This document shows, one piece after another, positions 1 to 7,099 of a DNA stretch of 13,704 nucleotides. The stretch is from Verrucomicrobiales bacterium (GTDB lineage Bacteria > Verrucomicrobiota > Verrucomicrobiia > Limisphaerales > UBA11320). The notes below the pieces were generated by a model. The model was given only the letters and a program-made list of their open reading frames with translations, was not told where the DNA came from and ran no database searches. The position numbers and the translations under genes are program-made. The stretch spans positions 1 to 13,704 of the forward strand of contig DMJJ01000560.1 in NCBI GenBank assembly GCA_003452185.1, written 5' to 3'. Numbering within the stretch: position 1 is the first letter of the stretch; the number at the start of each line of letters is the position of its first letter.

Positions 1-545
1 AGCAGCTGGCGCTCAACTCCGGGGTGGCCGCCATCGGGATCCTGATGCTGCTGAGCGTGGTGTTTGGCAACTGGCGCAACCTGCTCCTCGTGCTTGCCAA
101 TCTTCCCTTCGCGCTCGTCGGGGGGATCCTTGCCCTGGCCTTCACCCGCTGGGTGACCGCGGGGGAGGGGCCCGGGGTGAGCGTGGGGTCGCTGGTCGGA
201 TTCGTGACCCTGTTTGGGATCACGACACGGAATTCGATCATGCTGATCTCCCATTTTGAGGGGCTGGTGGCGATGGAGGGTCTGCCGTGGAACCGGGCCA
301 CCGCATTGCGCGGCGCCTCCGAGCGGCTGATCCCGATCTCGATGACCGCCCTGGTCACCGCCCTCGGGCTGCTTCCCCTGGCGCTCGGGGCCGGGGAGGC
401 GGGGCGGGAGATCGAGGGGCCGATGGCGATCGTGATCCTTGGGGGGCTCCTGACCTCCACCGCCCTGAACCTTCTGGTGCTTCCGGCGCTGGCCCTGCGG
501 TTCGGCCGGTTTGCGCCCCCTGCACCGGATGCGGTTGAGGGGTGA
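1..545 (+). CDS. Heavy-metal efflux RND transporter permease, C-terminal fragment (CzcA/CusA-like)
   Basis: This is the last ~180 residues of an inner-membrane RND pump, read in the frame starting at base 3; the start lies left of the window. RND permeases use proton influx to drive export through a periplasmic adaptor and outer-membrane channel. Three hydrophobic stretches are visible. The first is around VVFGNWRNLLLVLANLPFAL. The second contains GFVTLFGITTRNSIMLISHF, close to the FGIATRNGIMLI-type motif of the heavy-metal (HME) subfamily. The last runs from MTALVTALGLLPLAL to the end. The segment REIEGPMAIVILGGLLTSTALNLLVLPAL is the conserved end of RND permeases. The stop is tga at 543-545. 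The metal cannot be told, because the proton-relay and metal-binding residues lie outside the window. The adaptor and outer-membrane genes are not in view, and no terminator is visible in the 57 bases before the convergent aminotransferase gene. Confidence 0.9.
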   Translation, partial: QLALNSGVAAIGILMLLSVVFGNWRNLLLVLANLPFALVGGILALAFTRWVTAGEGPGVSVGSLVGFVTLFGITTRNSIMLISHFEGLVAMEGLPWNRATALRGASERLIPISMTALVTALGLLPLALGAGEAGREIEGPMAIVILGGLLTSTALNLLVLPALALRFGRFAPPAPDAVEG

Positions 546-602
546 TCCGGAGGGCCTTGCGGCATTGGCCTGCCTTCCCGCGGGGGACGGGCCGGGGGGC
601 GG

Positions 603-1763
603 CTAGCGCCTGGCGGTCGCGAGTTGCTCCAGCCTCTTCCCCGCCTCCAGAAGGGTCTCCTCCCGCTTGGCGAAGTGAAACCGGACGTACCGGTGCTCCT
701 GCTCCCGGAAAAAGCTCGATCCCGGCACGCCTGCGACCCCGATCTCGCGCACCAGCCACTCCGAGGCCTCGGTGTCGCGGGCAAATCCAAGCGAGGAGAT
801 GTCGACCATGACATAATACGCCCCCTGGGGCTCGGTGAAGGGGAGTCCCGTCTTGCGGAGGCACCGGAGGAACACCTCCCGCTTTCGGGCGTAGAGGTCG
901 CGGAGCCCGGTGTAGTAGTCGGCGGGGAGCTCGAGCCCGGCGACCGCCGCCTCCTGGAGCGGTGCCGCCGCCCCCACGGTCAGGAAGTCATGCACCTTGC
1001 GCGCCTGGGCGATCACCCCGGGCGCGGCCTGCACGTAGCCCAGCCTCCAGCCGGTGATGGAATAGGTCTTGGAAAGCGAGTTGCAGGTGATGGTCCGTTC
1101 AAACGCCCCCTCCAGCGCCGCGCAGTGGACATGCTCCCGGGGCTCGAAGACGATGTGCTCGTACGGCTCGTCCGTGATGACGAAGGCATCATGCTGCTCC
1201 GCCAGCTCGAGGATCTCCTGCAGCTCCCCGCGGGTGAACACCTTGCCACACGGGTTCGAGGGATTGCAGACCACGATGGCCTTGGCCCCCTGGGCGAAGG
1301 CGCGGGCCAGCTCCTCCCGGTCGAACTCGTACGTCGGGGGCCGGAGCGGCACGTAGATCGGACGGGCCCCGGAGAGGATGGCATCGGCGGCGTAGTTCTC
1401 GTAGAACGGGGAAAACACGATCACCGGGTCGCCCGGGTTGCAGGCGGTCATCATCGCCACCATCATCGCCTCCGTGCTCCCGCAGGTGACGACCAGGTGC
1501 TGGTCGGGATCGATTCCCAGCCCGGTGAATCGCGTGATCTTCCGGGCCAATGCCTCCCGGAACCGGGGGGCGCCCCAGGTGACTGCATACTGGTGGTGGG
1601 GTCCACGGGTGGCCCGCTCCAGGGCGGCAAGCAGCTCTTCCGGTGGATCAAAGTCGGGGAACCCTTGGGCGAGGTTCACGGCCCCGTGCCGGTTGGCGAG
1701 CCGGGTCATCCCGCGGATGACCGATTCGGTGAACACGGCGAGTCGGCTGGCAGTTTTCGGCAT
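603..1763 (-). CDS. PLP-dependent class I/II aminotransferase, kynurenine/methionine-aminotransferase-like
   Basis: This 386-residue cytosolic fold-type I transaminase has the normal length for class I/II. NLAQGFPDFDPP at 30-41 is typical of the kynurenine/glutamine-K and YbdL (methionine) aminotransferase group. GSTEA at 95-99 should bind the cofactor phosphate. NPSNPCGK begins at 168 with Asn170. TDEPY gives Asp198 and Tyr201 for the PLP ring. SLSKTYSITGWRLGY carries the Schiff-base Lys232. YVRFHF gives Arg361, the likely substrate-carboxylate clamp. All catalytic residues are present, so the enzyme looks active. The reading frame stays open far upstream on the minus strand, antisense to the antiporter. 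I place the start at the ATG 1761-1763, because homology begins just after it and the extension is low-complexity charged sequence typical of a GC-rich shadow. No Shine-Dalgarno lies at normal spacing. The exact amino donor is unknown; aspartate aminotransferase is less likely given the N-terminal motif. Confidence 0.92.
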   Translation of the reverse strand: MPKTASRLAVFTESVIRGMTRLANRHGAVNLAQGFPDFDPPEELLAALERATRGPHHQYAVTWGAPRFREALARKITRFTGLGIDPDQHLVVTCGSTEAMMVAMMTACNPGDPVIVFSPFYENYAADAILSGARPIYVPLRPPTYEFDREELARAFAQGAKAIVVCNPSNPCGKVFTRGELQEILELAEQHDAFVITDEPYEHIVFEPREHVHCAALEGAFERTITCNSLSKTYSITGWRLGYVQAAPGVIAQARKVHDFLTVGAAAPLQEAAVAGLELPADYYTGLRDLYARKREVFLRCLRKTGLPFTEPQGAYYVMVDISSLGFARDTEASEWLVREIGVAGVPGSSFFREQEHRYVRFHFAKREETLLEAGKRLEQLATARR

Positions 1764-1774
1764 ACAAAGCACCG

Positions 1775-1804
1775 ACGATACCCGATCCCTCCCCTCACGA
1801 TCAA
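1775..1804 (-). promoter_or_regulatory. Possible sigma-70-type promoter for the aminotransferase
   Basis: Read on the minus strand, TTGATC (1804-1799) and TATCGT (1780-1775) are separated by 18 bases. Each matches four of six bases of the -35 and -10 consensus. The -10-like box ends only 11 bases before the ATG at 1763, so a transcript from here would have almost no leader. That would fit the absence of a ribosome-binding site. Such matches occur by chance, so this is only a candidate. Confidence 0.22.
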
Positions 1805-1910
1805 CCGGAGGATCCAACCCCGGGTCGTTTTGCCTTCTTTCCCTCGGGCGGCCCGGGTAGAACGGTTCCCAGCCCCCGAGGCCGGCTGCCCCGGGCGTCG
1901 GGGCGTTTCG

Positions 1911-3962
1911 ATGACTCACACCTCCACATTCCTCCATGACCTCGCGGTGACGATGATGGTGGCGGGGCTCGTGACGGTGATCTTCCGCCATCTCCGCCAG
2001 CCCGTCGTGCTGGGGTACATCCTGGCCGGGGTGCTCATCGGTCCCCATACCCCGCCGTTCCCGTTGATCCGGGACGAGTCCTCCATTCACACCCTGTCCG
2101 AGCTTGGCGTGGTGCTGTTGATGTTCTCCCTCGGCCTTGAGTTCAACCTCCGCAAGCTCCGGCAGGTCGGGCTGCCCGCGTTTGTGGCGGCCTCCCTGGA
2201 GATCGTCCTCATGGGCTGGGCCGGGTATGAGATCGGCGGCCTCTTTGGATGGTCGGGGATGGACCGGGTCTTCCTGGGGGCGATCCTTTGCATCTCCTCC
2301 ACCACGATCATCGTGAAGGCCCTCGGGGAGCTTGGGCGGGGGAAGGAGCCGTTCGCGCAGCTGATCTTCGGCATCCTGGTGATCGAGGATCTGCTGGGGA
2401 TCGCCATGATCGCCCTGCTGTCGGGAATCGCCGCGACGGGGCATCTCACCCTTCCGGAGGTGGTGACGACGGTGAGCCGGTTGGTGGTGTTCCTTGTGGT
2501 CTCGCTCGTGGCGGGGTTGGTCGTGGTGCCGCGGCTTCTGGCTCACGTCGGGCGGTTCCGGAGCAACGAGATGCTCCTGGTGACGGTCCTGGGGCTCTGC
2601 TTTGGAATGTCGCTCCTGGCGCTCGAGTTCGGTTACAGCGTCGCCCTCGGGGCCTTCCTCATCGGCGCCGTCATCGCCGAGGCCCGCGAGGTTCACCGAA
2701 TCGAGGGGCTGATCGAGCCGGTGCGGGATATGTTCAGTGCCGTGTTCTTTGTCTCGATCGGCCTCCTGATCGACCCCGCGACGGCGTTCAAGCACTGGCT
2801 TCCGATCCTGGTGATCTCCCTCGGCGTGGTGTTGGGAAAAGTCGTTTCCTGCGCGCTCGGGGCATTCCTCGGGGGAAATGACACCCGCACCTCGCTCCGG
2901 GTGGGGATGGGGTTGGCGCAGATCGGCGAGTTCTCCTTCATCATCGCGGCGCTCGGGCTCTCCCTCCGGGTCACGAGCGATTTTCTATACCCTGTGGCAG
3001 TCGCCACCTCGGCCATCACCACCCTCCTGACCCCCTATCTGATCCGCCAGTCCGACGGCGTGGTGGGGCTGTTCGACCGGGTCGCCCCCCGGCCCCTGGT
3101 CCGGTCGCTGGAACTCTACACCCGGTGGGTCGGGGCCCTGGGGGGGGCCAGGCATACCACCCTGGCCGCCCGGCTCACCCGGCGGTGGTTCTGGCAGATG
3201 GCCCTCAACGCGACCCTCATGGCGGCGGTGTTCATCGGGGCGGTCTACCTGGGGCAGCACCCTCCCGGCTGGATCGCCGCGGCGGGGCTTGGGGAGGAAG
3301 CCCTCGGTGGTCTGCTCTGGCTTGCCGCGGCTCTGCTCTCGATGCCGATGTTCATCGCCACCTTTCGCAAGCTTCAAGCCCTGGGACTGCTGGTCGCCCA
3401 GACCCGGGTTCCTTCCGGGCACGGGTCGTCGCGTCGGCACGAGGCGGTACAGGCCGTCGTTGCCCAGGTGATCCCGTTTGCAGGCGCCGCGGGGCTGGGA
3501 TTGTACATGCTGGTGTTGAGCTCCGGGCTGATCACCACCCCCCGCATGCTTGCGGTCCTGCTGCTTGTGGCGGCGATTATGACGGGGTTTCTCTGGCGGT
3601 CGTTTGTCCGGGTTTATTCACGGGCGCAGATCGCGTTCGAGGAAACCCTCGCCGCGCCGCCCCCTCGCGCACCGGCATCGGCGGCTCCCGCCGCCCAGCT
3701 CCCGCCGCTGCTGGCGGAGGCGGGACTGGAGCCGTTCCTCGTCGCGGGCGGGGGGGATGTCGCGGGACGCCTGATCCGGGAGCTGGGGCTTCGGGCGGCG
3801 ACCGGGGTGAGCATCGTTGCGATCCGGCGTGCCGGCGCCTCCATCATCAACCCGGGCCCGGATGAGGAACTCCAGGCGGGGGATGAACTGCTGCTGCTGG
3901 GCCGCAGGGACCAGCTTCCGATGGCCCGGGCGTTTCTCCAGGCCCCACCGGCTCCTGCCTGA
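1911..3962 (+). CDS. CPA2-family cation:proton antiporter with C-terminal RCK_C (TrkA_C) domain
   Basis: This 683-residue membrane protein exchanges a monovalent cation (K+ or Na+) for protons. Residues ~10-380 form the Na+/H+-exchanger domain of about twelve membrane segments. It shows LRQPVVLGYILAGVLIGP (28-45), GVVLLMFSLGLEF (66-78), SSTTIIVKALGELG (129-142) and VIEDLLGIAMIALL (157-170), in which Glu159-Asp160 sits at the ion-binding position of CPA2 proteins, as in YbaL-like members. About four further hydrophobic segments follow at ~425-446, 465-485, 515-540 and 545-565. A Pro/Ala-rich linker (581-598) leads to a cytoplasmic RCK_C-like domain (~600-677) ending in the family-typical LQAGDELLLLGRRDQL. 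No Rossmann RCK_N domain is present, unlike KefB/KefC. The ATG at 1911 is chosen because homology starts with TFLHDLAVTMMVAGL; the frame is open upstream but that part is antisense to the aminotransferase. No clear Shine-Dalgarno is seen. Ion specificity cannot be read from the sequence. Confidence 0.93.
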   Translation: MTHTSTFLHDLAVTMMVAGLVTVIFRHLRQPVVLGYILAGVLIGPHTPPFPLIRDESSIHTLSELGVVLLMFSLGLEFNLRKLRQVGLPAFVAASLEIVLMGWAGYEIGGLFGWSGMDRVFLGAILCISSTTIIVKALGELGRGKEPFAQLIFGILVIEDLLGIAMIALLSGIAATGHLTLPEVVTTVSRLVVFLVVSLVAGLVVVPRLLAHVGRFRSNEMLLVTVLGLCFGMSLLALEFGYSVALGAFLIGAVIAEAREVHRIEGLIEPVRDMFSAVFFVSIGLLIDPATAFKHWLPILVISLGVVLGKVVSCALGAFLGGNDTRTSLRVGMGLAQIGEFSFIIAALGLSLRVTSDFLYPVAVATSAITTLLTPYLIRQSDGVVGLFDRVAPRPLVRSLELYTRWVGALGGARHTTLAARLTRRWFWQMALNATLMAAVFIGAVYLGQHPPGWIAAAGLGEEALGGLLWLAAALLSMPMFIATFRKLQALGLLVAQTRVPSGHGSSRRHEAVQAVVAQVIPFAGAAGLGLYMLVLSSGLITTPRMLAVLLLVAAIMTGFLWRSFVRVYSRAQIAFEETLAAPPPRAPASAAPAAQLPPLLAEAGLEPFLVAGGGDVAGRLIRELGLRAATGVSIVAIRRAGASIINPGPDEELQAGDELLLLGRRDQLPMARAFLQAPPAPA

Positions 3963-4002
3963 CCCGTGGGGCGGGGAGGGGGCGCGGTCGTCGGGGAATC
4001 GG

Positions 4003-4809
4003 CTATTCCTTCGAGGGACTCAGGTCGAGGGGATAGCTCCTGCCGAGCTGCACCCAGGTTCCCGAGAGCGCGGGCGGGTTGGTCGAGAGGGTGCCGTTGT
4101 AGCTGCCGCCGATCCCCGGCAGGTCGAGCGTGAGGTGGTCGCCGGTGAGCCCGACGCGTGTGACGGGAAGGGCGGTATTCCCCTGGTCGAGGCTGTTGAG
4201 CGTTGCCGAGCAGGTCCCATCCCCCTCCGCCGCGAGGTGGAAGATCAGCCGGAGCTTCTTCCCCTGCACATTGAGAGTGCCGCTCCAGGCGCCGGCGGCC
4301 CGTTTGGCGGCTTCACGGTTTGCGGCAAGCTCCTCGGGGGGAAGGTCCGTCTTCGCAGCCCCGGCGCTCCGGGCGAGCGACCGGTCTCCACGAATCAGGG
4401 TGAGCGGCAACTTGGCAGGCCCCTGGCTCCAGGTCCCTTCCAGTTGCTGCCCGTCGCCGCTCAGCTTGGCGACGAAGATGCCTTGTCCCGATTGTTTCAG
4501 GTCGATTCGGAGCGTCAGCGCGGTCCCGTCCTGGGTGGCCGAGGCGGGATAGTCCTTGAGCCCCTGATCAAGGCTGTCAAAGGTGGCCCGGTATTTCCCC
4601 GGCCCGTCGGCAATCAGGTCGGTCCCGATCCGGAGCTGAAGCTGGCCGACATCGAGCTTCCCGGCCCAGTACCCCGAAAGGTCGGGGCTGGCGGCGGCGG
4701 TCGTTCCGGCGGATGGAGCCGGTTTCCCGCACCCCGACAGGCCGAGCAGGGCGGCGAGCAGGATCGTGATCAAGAGGTGAGCCTGGAGGGGTTTCGGTTT
4801 GGTCTTCAT
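4003..4809 (-). CDS. Lipoprotein with two tandem copies of a beta-rich domain; function unknown
   Basis: The 268-residue product starts with a positive n-region (MKTKPK) and a hydrophobic stretch. Next comes the lipobox LSGC (24-27), so Cys27 should be lipidated and the protein tethered on the periplasmic side of a membrane. Two related modules follow, ~44-140 and ~172-264. Each has WxGxL, then G(x)xLRL/I, an A-T-(F/L)-(D/N)-SLDQG block (75-83 and 202-210), a G-x-x-L-T-L strand, and LxGTW(S/V)Q near its end. An Ala/Lys/Glu-rich linker (~145-171) separates them. The module resembles, from memory, the N-terminal domain found before some alpha/beta-hydrolase or serine-hydrolase catalytic domains; here no hydrolase domain or GxSxG nucleophile motif is attached. 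A binding or structural role is possible but unproven. The ATG at 4809 is supported by the signal sequence. The gene is divergent from the DUF554 gene and convergent with the antiporter gene. Confidence 0.85.
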   Translation of the reverse strand: MKTKPKPLQAHLLITILLAALLGLSGCGKPAPSAGTTAAASPDLSGYWAGKLDVGQLQLRIGTDLIADGPGKYRATFDSLDQGLKDYPASATQDGTALTLRIDLKQSGQGIFVAKLSGDGQQLEGTWSQGPAKLPLTLIRGDRSLARSAGAAKTDLPPEELAANREAAKRAAGAWSGTLNVQGKKLRLIFHLAAEGDGTCSATLNSLDQGNTALPVTRVGLTGDHLTLDLPGIGGSYNGTLSTNPPALSGTWVQLGRSYPLDLSPSKE

Positions 4810-4849
4810 GCGGTCATGGGGGCCGGGGCGAACCTAGTGGGCCGCCTGC

Positions 4850-4869
4850 GGGGTGGCGACCCCTTTTTT
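4850..4869 (+). terminator. Small terminator-like hairpin with T-tract in a divergent intergenic region
   Basis: GGGGT (4850-4854), loop GGCG, ACCCC (4859-4863), then six T (4864-4869) on the plus strand. The five-base stem with a GC-rich base and uninterrupted T-tract looks like a short intrinsic terminator. It lies ~100 bases upstream of the DUF554 start and reads towards it. It might block antisense read-through from the antiporter gene across the lipoprotein gene, or act in the DUF554 leader. The stem is short, so chance is not excluded. Confidence 0.4.
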
Positions 4870-4970
4870 CCTCCCGGGGGGGCTGTTTGCGGGAACGTCC
4901 CGGGGGGCAACTCGGCGGTTGCCTCCGCGGGGAGCGGGCTGTCAGGCTTCGGGCCGGAATCCACCGGCAC

Positions 4971-5702
4971 ATGATGATCCTCGGCACATTGGTAAACGGA
5001 TGCGGCATCCTGATCGGGGGGGCCGTGGGCGGGTTGGGGAAGCGTCCGATTCCCCCCTCCACCCAGGGGAATCTTCGCACCGGCCTGGGCCTCGTCGCTG
5101 TCTTCATGGCGATGCATCTCTGCTGGACCCACTTTGGCGGCGGGTTCACCGCCACCCTTCGCCAGTTCGTCATCCTCATGGGGGCCATGACCCTCGGGCG
5201 GATCACGGGCCTGAGCCTTGGGCTGCAGCGGGCGTCGAACCATCTGGGGCGCGTCGCTGCGGGACATCTGAATGCCGCGGCCCGGGGTGGGAAGCCGGGG
5301 TTCACGGAGGGGTTCCTGACTTGCTCCATCCTTTTTTGTGTCGCCCCGATGTCCCTCCTCGGCCCCGTTCAGGAGGCCCTCGGGGGGGACTGTCGCATCC
5401 TCCTGCTGAAGGCGCTGGTGGATGGGATTTCAGTGGCGGCGTTTGTGGCCACCTTCGGCCCCGGGGTGCTCTGGAGCCTGCTTCCCGTCGTGGCCTGGCA
5501 GGGATCCCTGACCCTGCTGGCGCGGCTTGCCCTGCCGTGGCTCCAGGGCCACTCGCTGGTGGATCCTGTGATGGCCACCGTCGGGATGCTTCTCTTCTGC
5601 GTATCGTTCCTGATGCTGGAGATCCGTCGGGTGGCGGTGGCCGACTACCTTCCCAGCCTGCTGTTCGCCCCGGCCATTGCCTGGTTCTGGCGCTGGGGCT
5701 GA
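4971..5702 (+). CDS. DUF554 family membrane protein (YdfK/YqgA-like)
   Basis: The 243-residue product is close to the usual ~230 residues of DUF554. It begins MMILGTLVNGCGILIGGAVG, the characteristic first helix (LGTxVNxxxIxxGG). A conserved block in the second half contains GFLTCSILFCVAPMSLLGPV, then LLLKALVDGISVAAF and VVAWQGSLTLLA, all family hallmarks. About six or seven hydrophobic segments suggest an integral inner-membrane protein. The biochemical function of DUF554 is unknown as far as I know. The frame is open back to 4887, but that extension (Arg/Gly-rich) lacks homology, so I start at the ATG 4971; the adjacent ATG at 4974 is equally possible. Only a weak GGAA lies upstream. The next plus-strand gene begins 63 bases after the stop, with no sign of translational coupling. 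Confidence 0.9.
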   Translation: MMILGTLVNGCGILIGGAVGGLGKRPIPPSTQGNLRTGLGLVAVFMAMHLCWTHFGGGFTATLRQFVILMGAMTLGRITGLSLGLQRASNHLGRVAAGHLNAAARGGKPGFTEGFLTCSILFCVAPMSLLGPVQEALGGDCRILLLKALVDGISVAAFVATFGPGVLWSLLPVVAWQGSLTLLARLALPWLQGHSLVDPVMATVGMLLFCVSFLMLEIRRVAVADYLPSLLFAPAIAWFWRWG

Positions 5703-5765
5703 GGGTCGCCCCGGCGGCTGGAATAGGCTTTCCCTGCGGTTCGGTTTCCCGTAGACCAAGGCCCC

Positions 5766-6986
5766 ATGCGAACGGGTCGCATTCTCGCCCTCCTTGTGCT
5801 GCTGAACGTGGCGGCGATCCTCTATTTTGCCCGCACCCGGCCCGCCGCGGGGCGGGCCACCGGGGAGTCCGCACCGCTGGTCGTGACCCAGTGGATGAGT
5901 GTCGCCACGGCCCCCCCGTCCCTCATCCCGCATGCCGGCGGGACCAACGTGTTCCGATGGGGCCAGCTGGAGACCGAGGACTACAAGGAGTTCATCGCGC
6001 GGCTGCGGGCGGTCGAGTGCCCCGAGCAGACGATCCGCGACTTGATCATCGCGGATATCGACAAGCTGTACGCCTCCCGCATCCAGGCCCTCCGGCCGAT
6101 GAGGAAAACGCTCCATTACTGGGAGTCGGAGGAGAGCGAGCTTGCGAACAATCAGGACCAGCGTGAGGTGCAGCGTCGGGAGCGGGAGATCGAGAGGGAG
6201 AAGGCCCGCATCGTGAAGGACCTCCTCGGGGTCGACCTGGCCGCGGAGCGCCAGCGGATCCATGGGGCTGCGGACAAGCTCGAGCGTCGGCTTGCCTTCC
6301 TCCCCGAGGAACGGCGCGCCGACCTGCGGCACATGGTGGAGTCGCTCGAGGAGCGGGAGCTTGCCCTCAAGGAAAAGGCCTGGGATTCGGGAAGCAGCCT
6401 CAGTGCCGGGGACCGTGAGGCGTTGCGGCAGGTTCGGGAGCAGCGGGAGGCGGCGCTGCGCAGCCTGCTCACCCCGGCCGAGCGGGAGCAGTATGATCTT
6501 TGGATGTCCCCCACGGCTGAGGCCCTCCGCCATGACTTCTACGGGATGGAAGCATCGGAGGAGGAGTTCCAGGCGGTCTACGCCTTGCGGCGGACGTTCG
6601 ATGAGGCGTGGCCCGCCGACTCGATCGACACCCAGGATCCCAAGGCGACCGAGGCCTGGGGGGCTGCCTTGCTCCAGCTTGAGGACCGGGTGAAGGAGGC
6701 CCTCGGGGAGGAGCGGTTCTCGATGTACCAGCGGGGGCAGGACGGCCGATTCCACGATTTGAACGTCACCGCGAGCCGGTTCTCCCTCCCGCGCGAGAAG
6801 GCGGCAGAGGCTTACGAGTACCTGCGGATCTCGGCGGCCGAGAAGTCCCGCGTCCTGGAGAACGGTGCCCTCACTCCCGAGCAGCAGTCGGAGGTCGCCG
6901 GCAAGATCGACGCTGAGACCCAGCGGGCCCTGCAGGAGCTCCTGGGCCCCGGGGCTTACCACTACTTCAGCCGGCTGAGCCGGTGA
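5766..6986 (+). CDS. Membrane-anchored, helix-rich protein of unknown function (Verrucomicrobia-type)
   Basis: The 406-residue product has a short positive N-terminus and one hydrophobic helix (RILALLVLLNVAAILYFA, 5-22), which looks like an uncleaved signal anchor that puts the rest in the periplasm. After a Pro/Ala-rich stretch comes a distinctive block at 63-102: FRWGQLETEDYKEFIARLRA followed by a CPEQTIRDLIIADIDKLY-like run (85-102). I associate this block with uncharacterised Verrucomicrobia proteins. The remainder is charged and predicted helical, with likely coiled coil at ~120-205. It carries spaced segments reminiscent of LTxxQ/Spy-like modules: LLTPAEREQYDLW (234-246), FSLPREKAAEAYEYL (339-353) and ALTPEQQSEVAGKI (368-381). 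No enzyme motif is seen. The ATG 5766 is supported by the signal anchor. The gene precedes the DUF1592 protein by 113 bases, so co-expression is possible but not shown. A chaperone-like or scaffold role would be a guess. Confidence 0.82.
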   Translation: MRTGRILALLVLLNVAAILYFARTRPAAGRATGESAPLVVTQWMSVATAPPSLIPHAGGTNVFRWGQLETEDYKEFIARLRAVECPEQTIRDLIIADIDKLYASRIQALRPMRKTLHYWESEESELANNQDQREVQRREREIEREKARIVKDLLGVDLAAERQRIHGAADKLERRLAFLPEERRADLRHMVESLEERELALKEKAWDSGSSLSAGDREALRQVREQREAALRSLLTPAEREQYDLWMSPTAEALRHDFYGMEASEEEFQAVYALRRTFDEAWPADSIDTQDPKATEAWGAALLQLEDRVKEALGEERFSMYQRGQDGRFHDLNVTASRFSLPREKAAEAYEYLRISAAEKSRVLENGALTPEQQSEVAGKIDAETQRALQELLGPGAYHYFSRLSR

Positions 6987-6991
6987 CGGGA

Positions 6992-7041
6992 GCCGGCACG
7001 GGCCGTTCCCGCATCCCCCCTGGCCGGCATCCGTGCCCGGC
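6992..7041 (+). other. Imperfect inverted repeat after the 406-residue gene
   Basis: GCCGGCACGG (6992-7001) can pair with CCGTGCCCGGC (7031-7041) with one bulged C, closing a ~29-base loop that is itself GC-rich. It begins just after the stop at 6986 and is followed by a short AT-richer stretch (AACAATTTCCGAATTT) instead of a T-tract. It may act as a 3' hairpin or weak terminator, but inverted repeats are frequent in such GC-rich sequence. Confidence 0.25.
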
Positions 7042-7099
7042 AACAATTTCCGAATTTACAGGCCGCCGATCAGTCCAATCTCCCCGATACGTCCTGTTT

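Noticed and set aside
624..1910. Plus-strand open frame upstream of, and in frame with, the antiporter
   Set aside because: It is antisense to the aminotransferase, has low-complexity composition, and antiporter homology begins only at the ATG 1911.
1764..2795. Long minus-strand open frame upstream of, and in frame with, the aminotransferase (would give a 730-residue protein)
   Set aside because: The upstream part is charged, His/Arg/Gly-rich, without domain resemblance, and lies antisense to the well-supported antiporter; open frames of this kind are common opposite GC-rich genes.
7041..7099. AT-richer stretch with TTTACA before the DUF1592 gene as a promoter
   Set aside because: TTTACA matches a -35 box in five of six positions, but no acceptable -10 box occurs 16-19 bases downstream.
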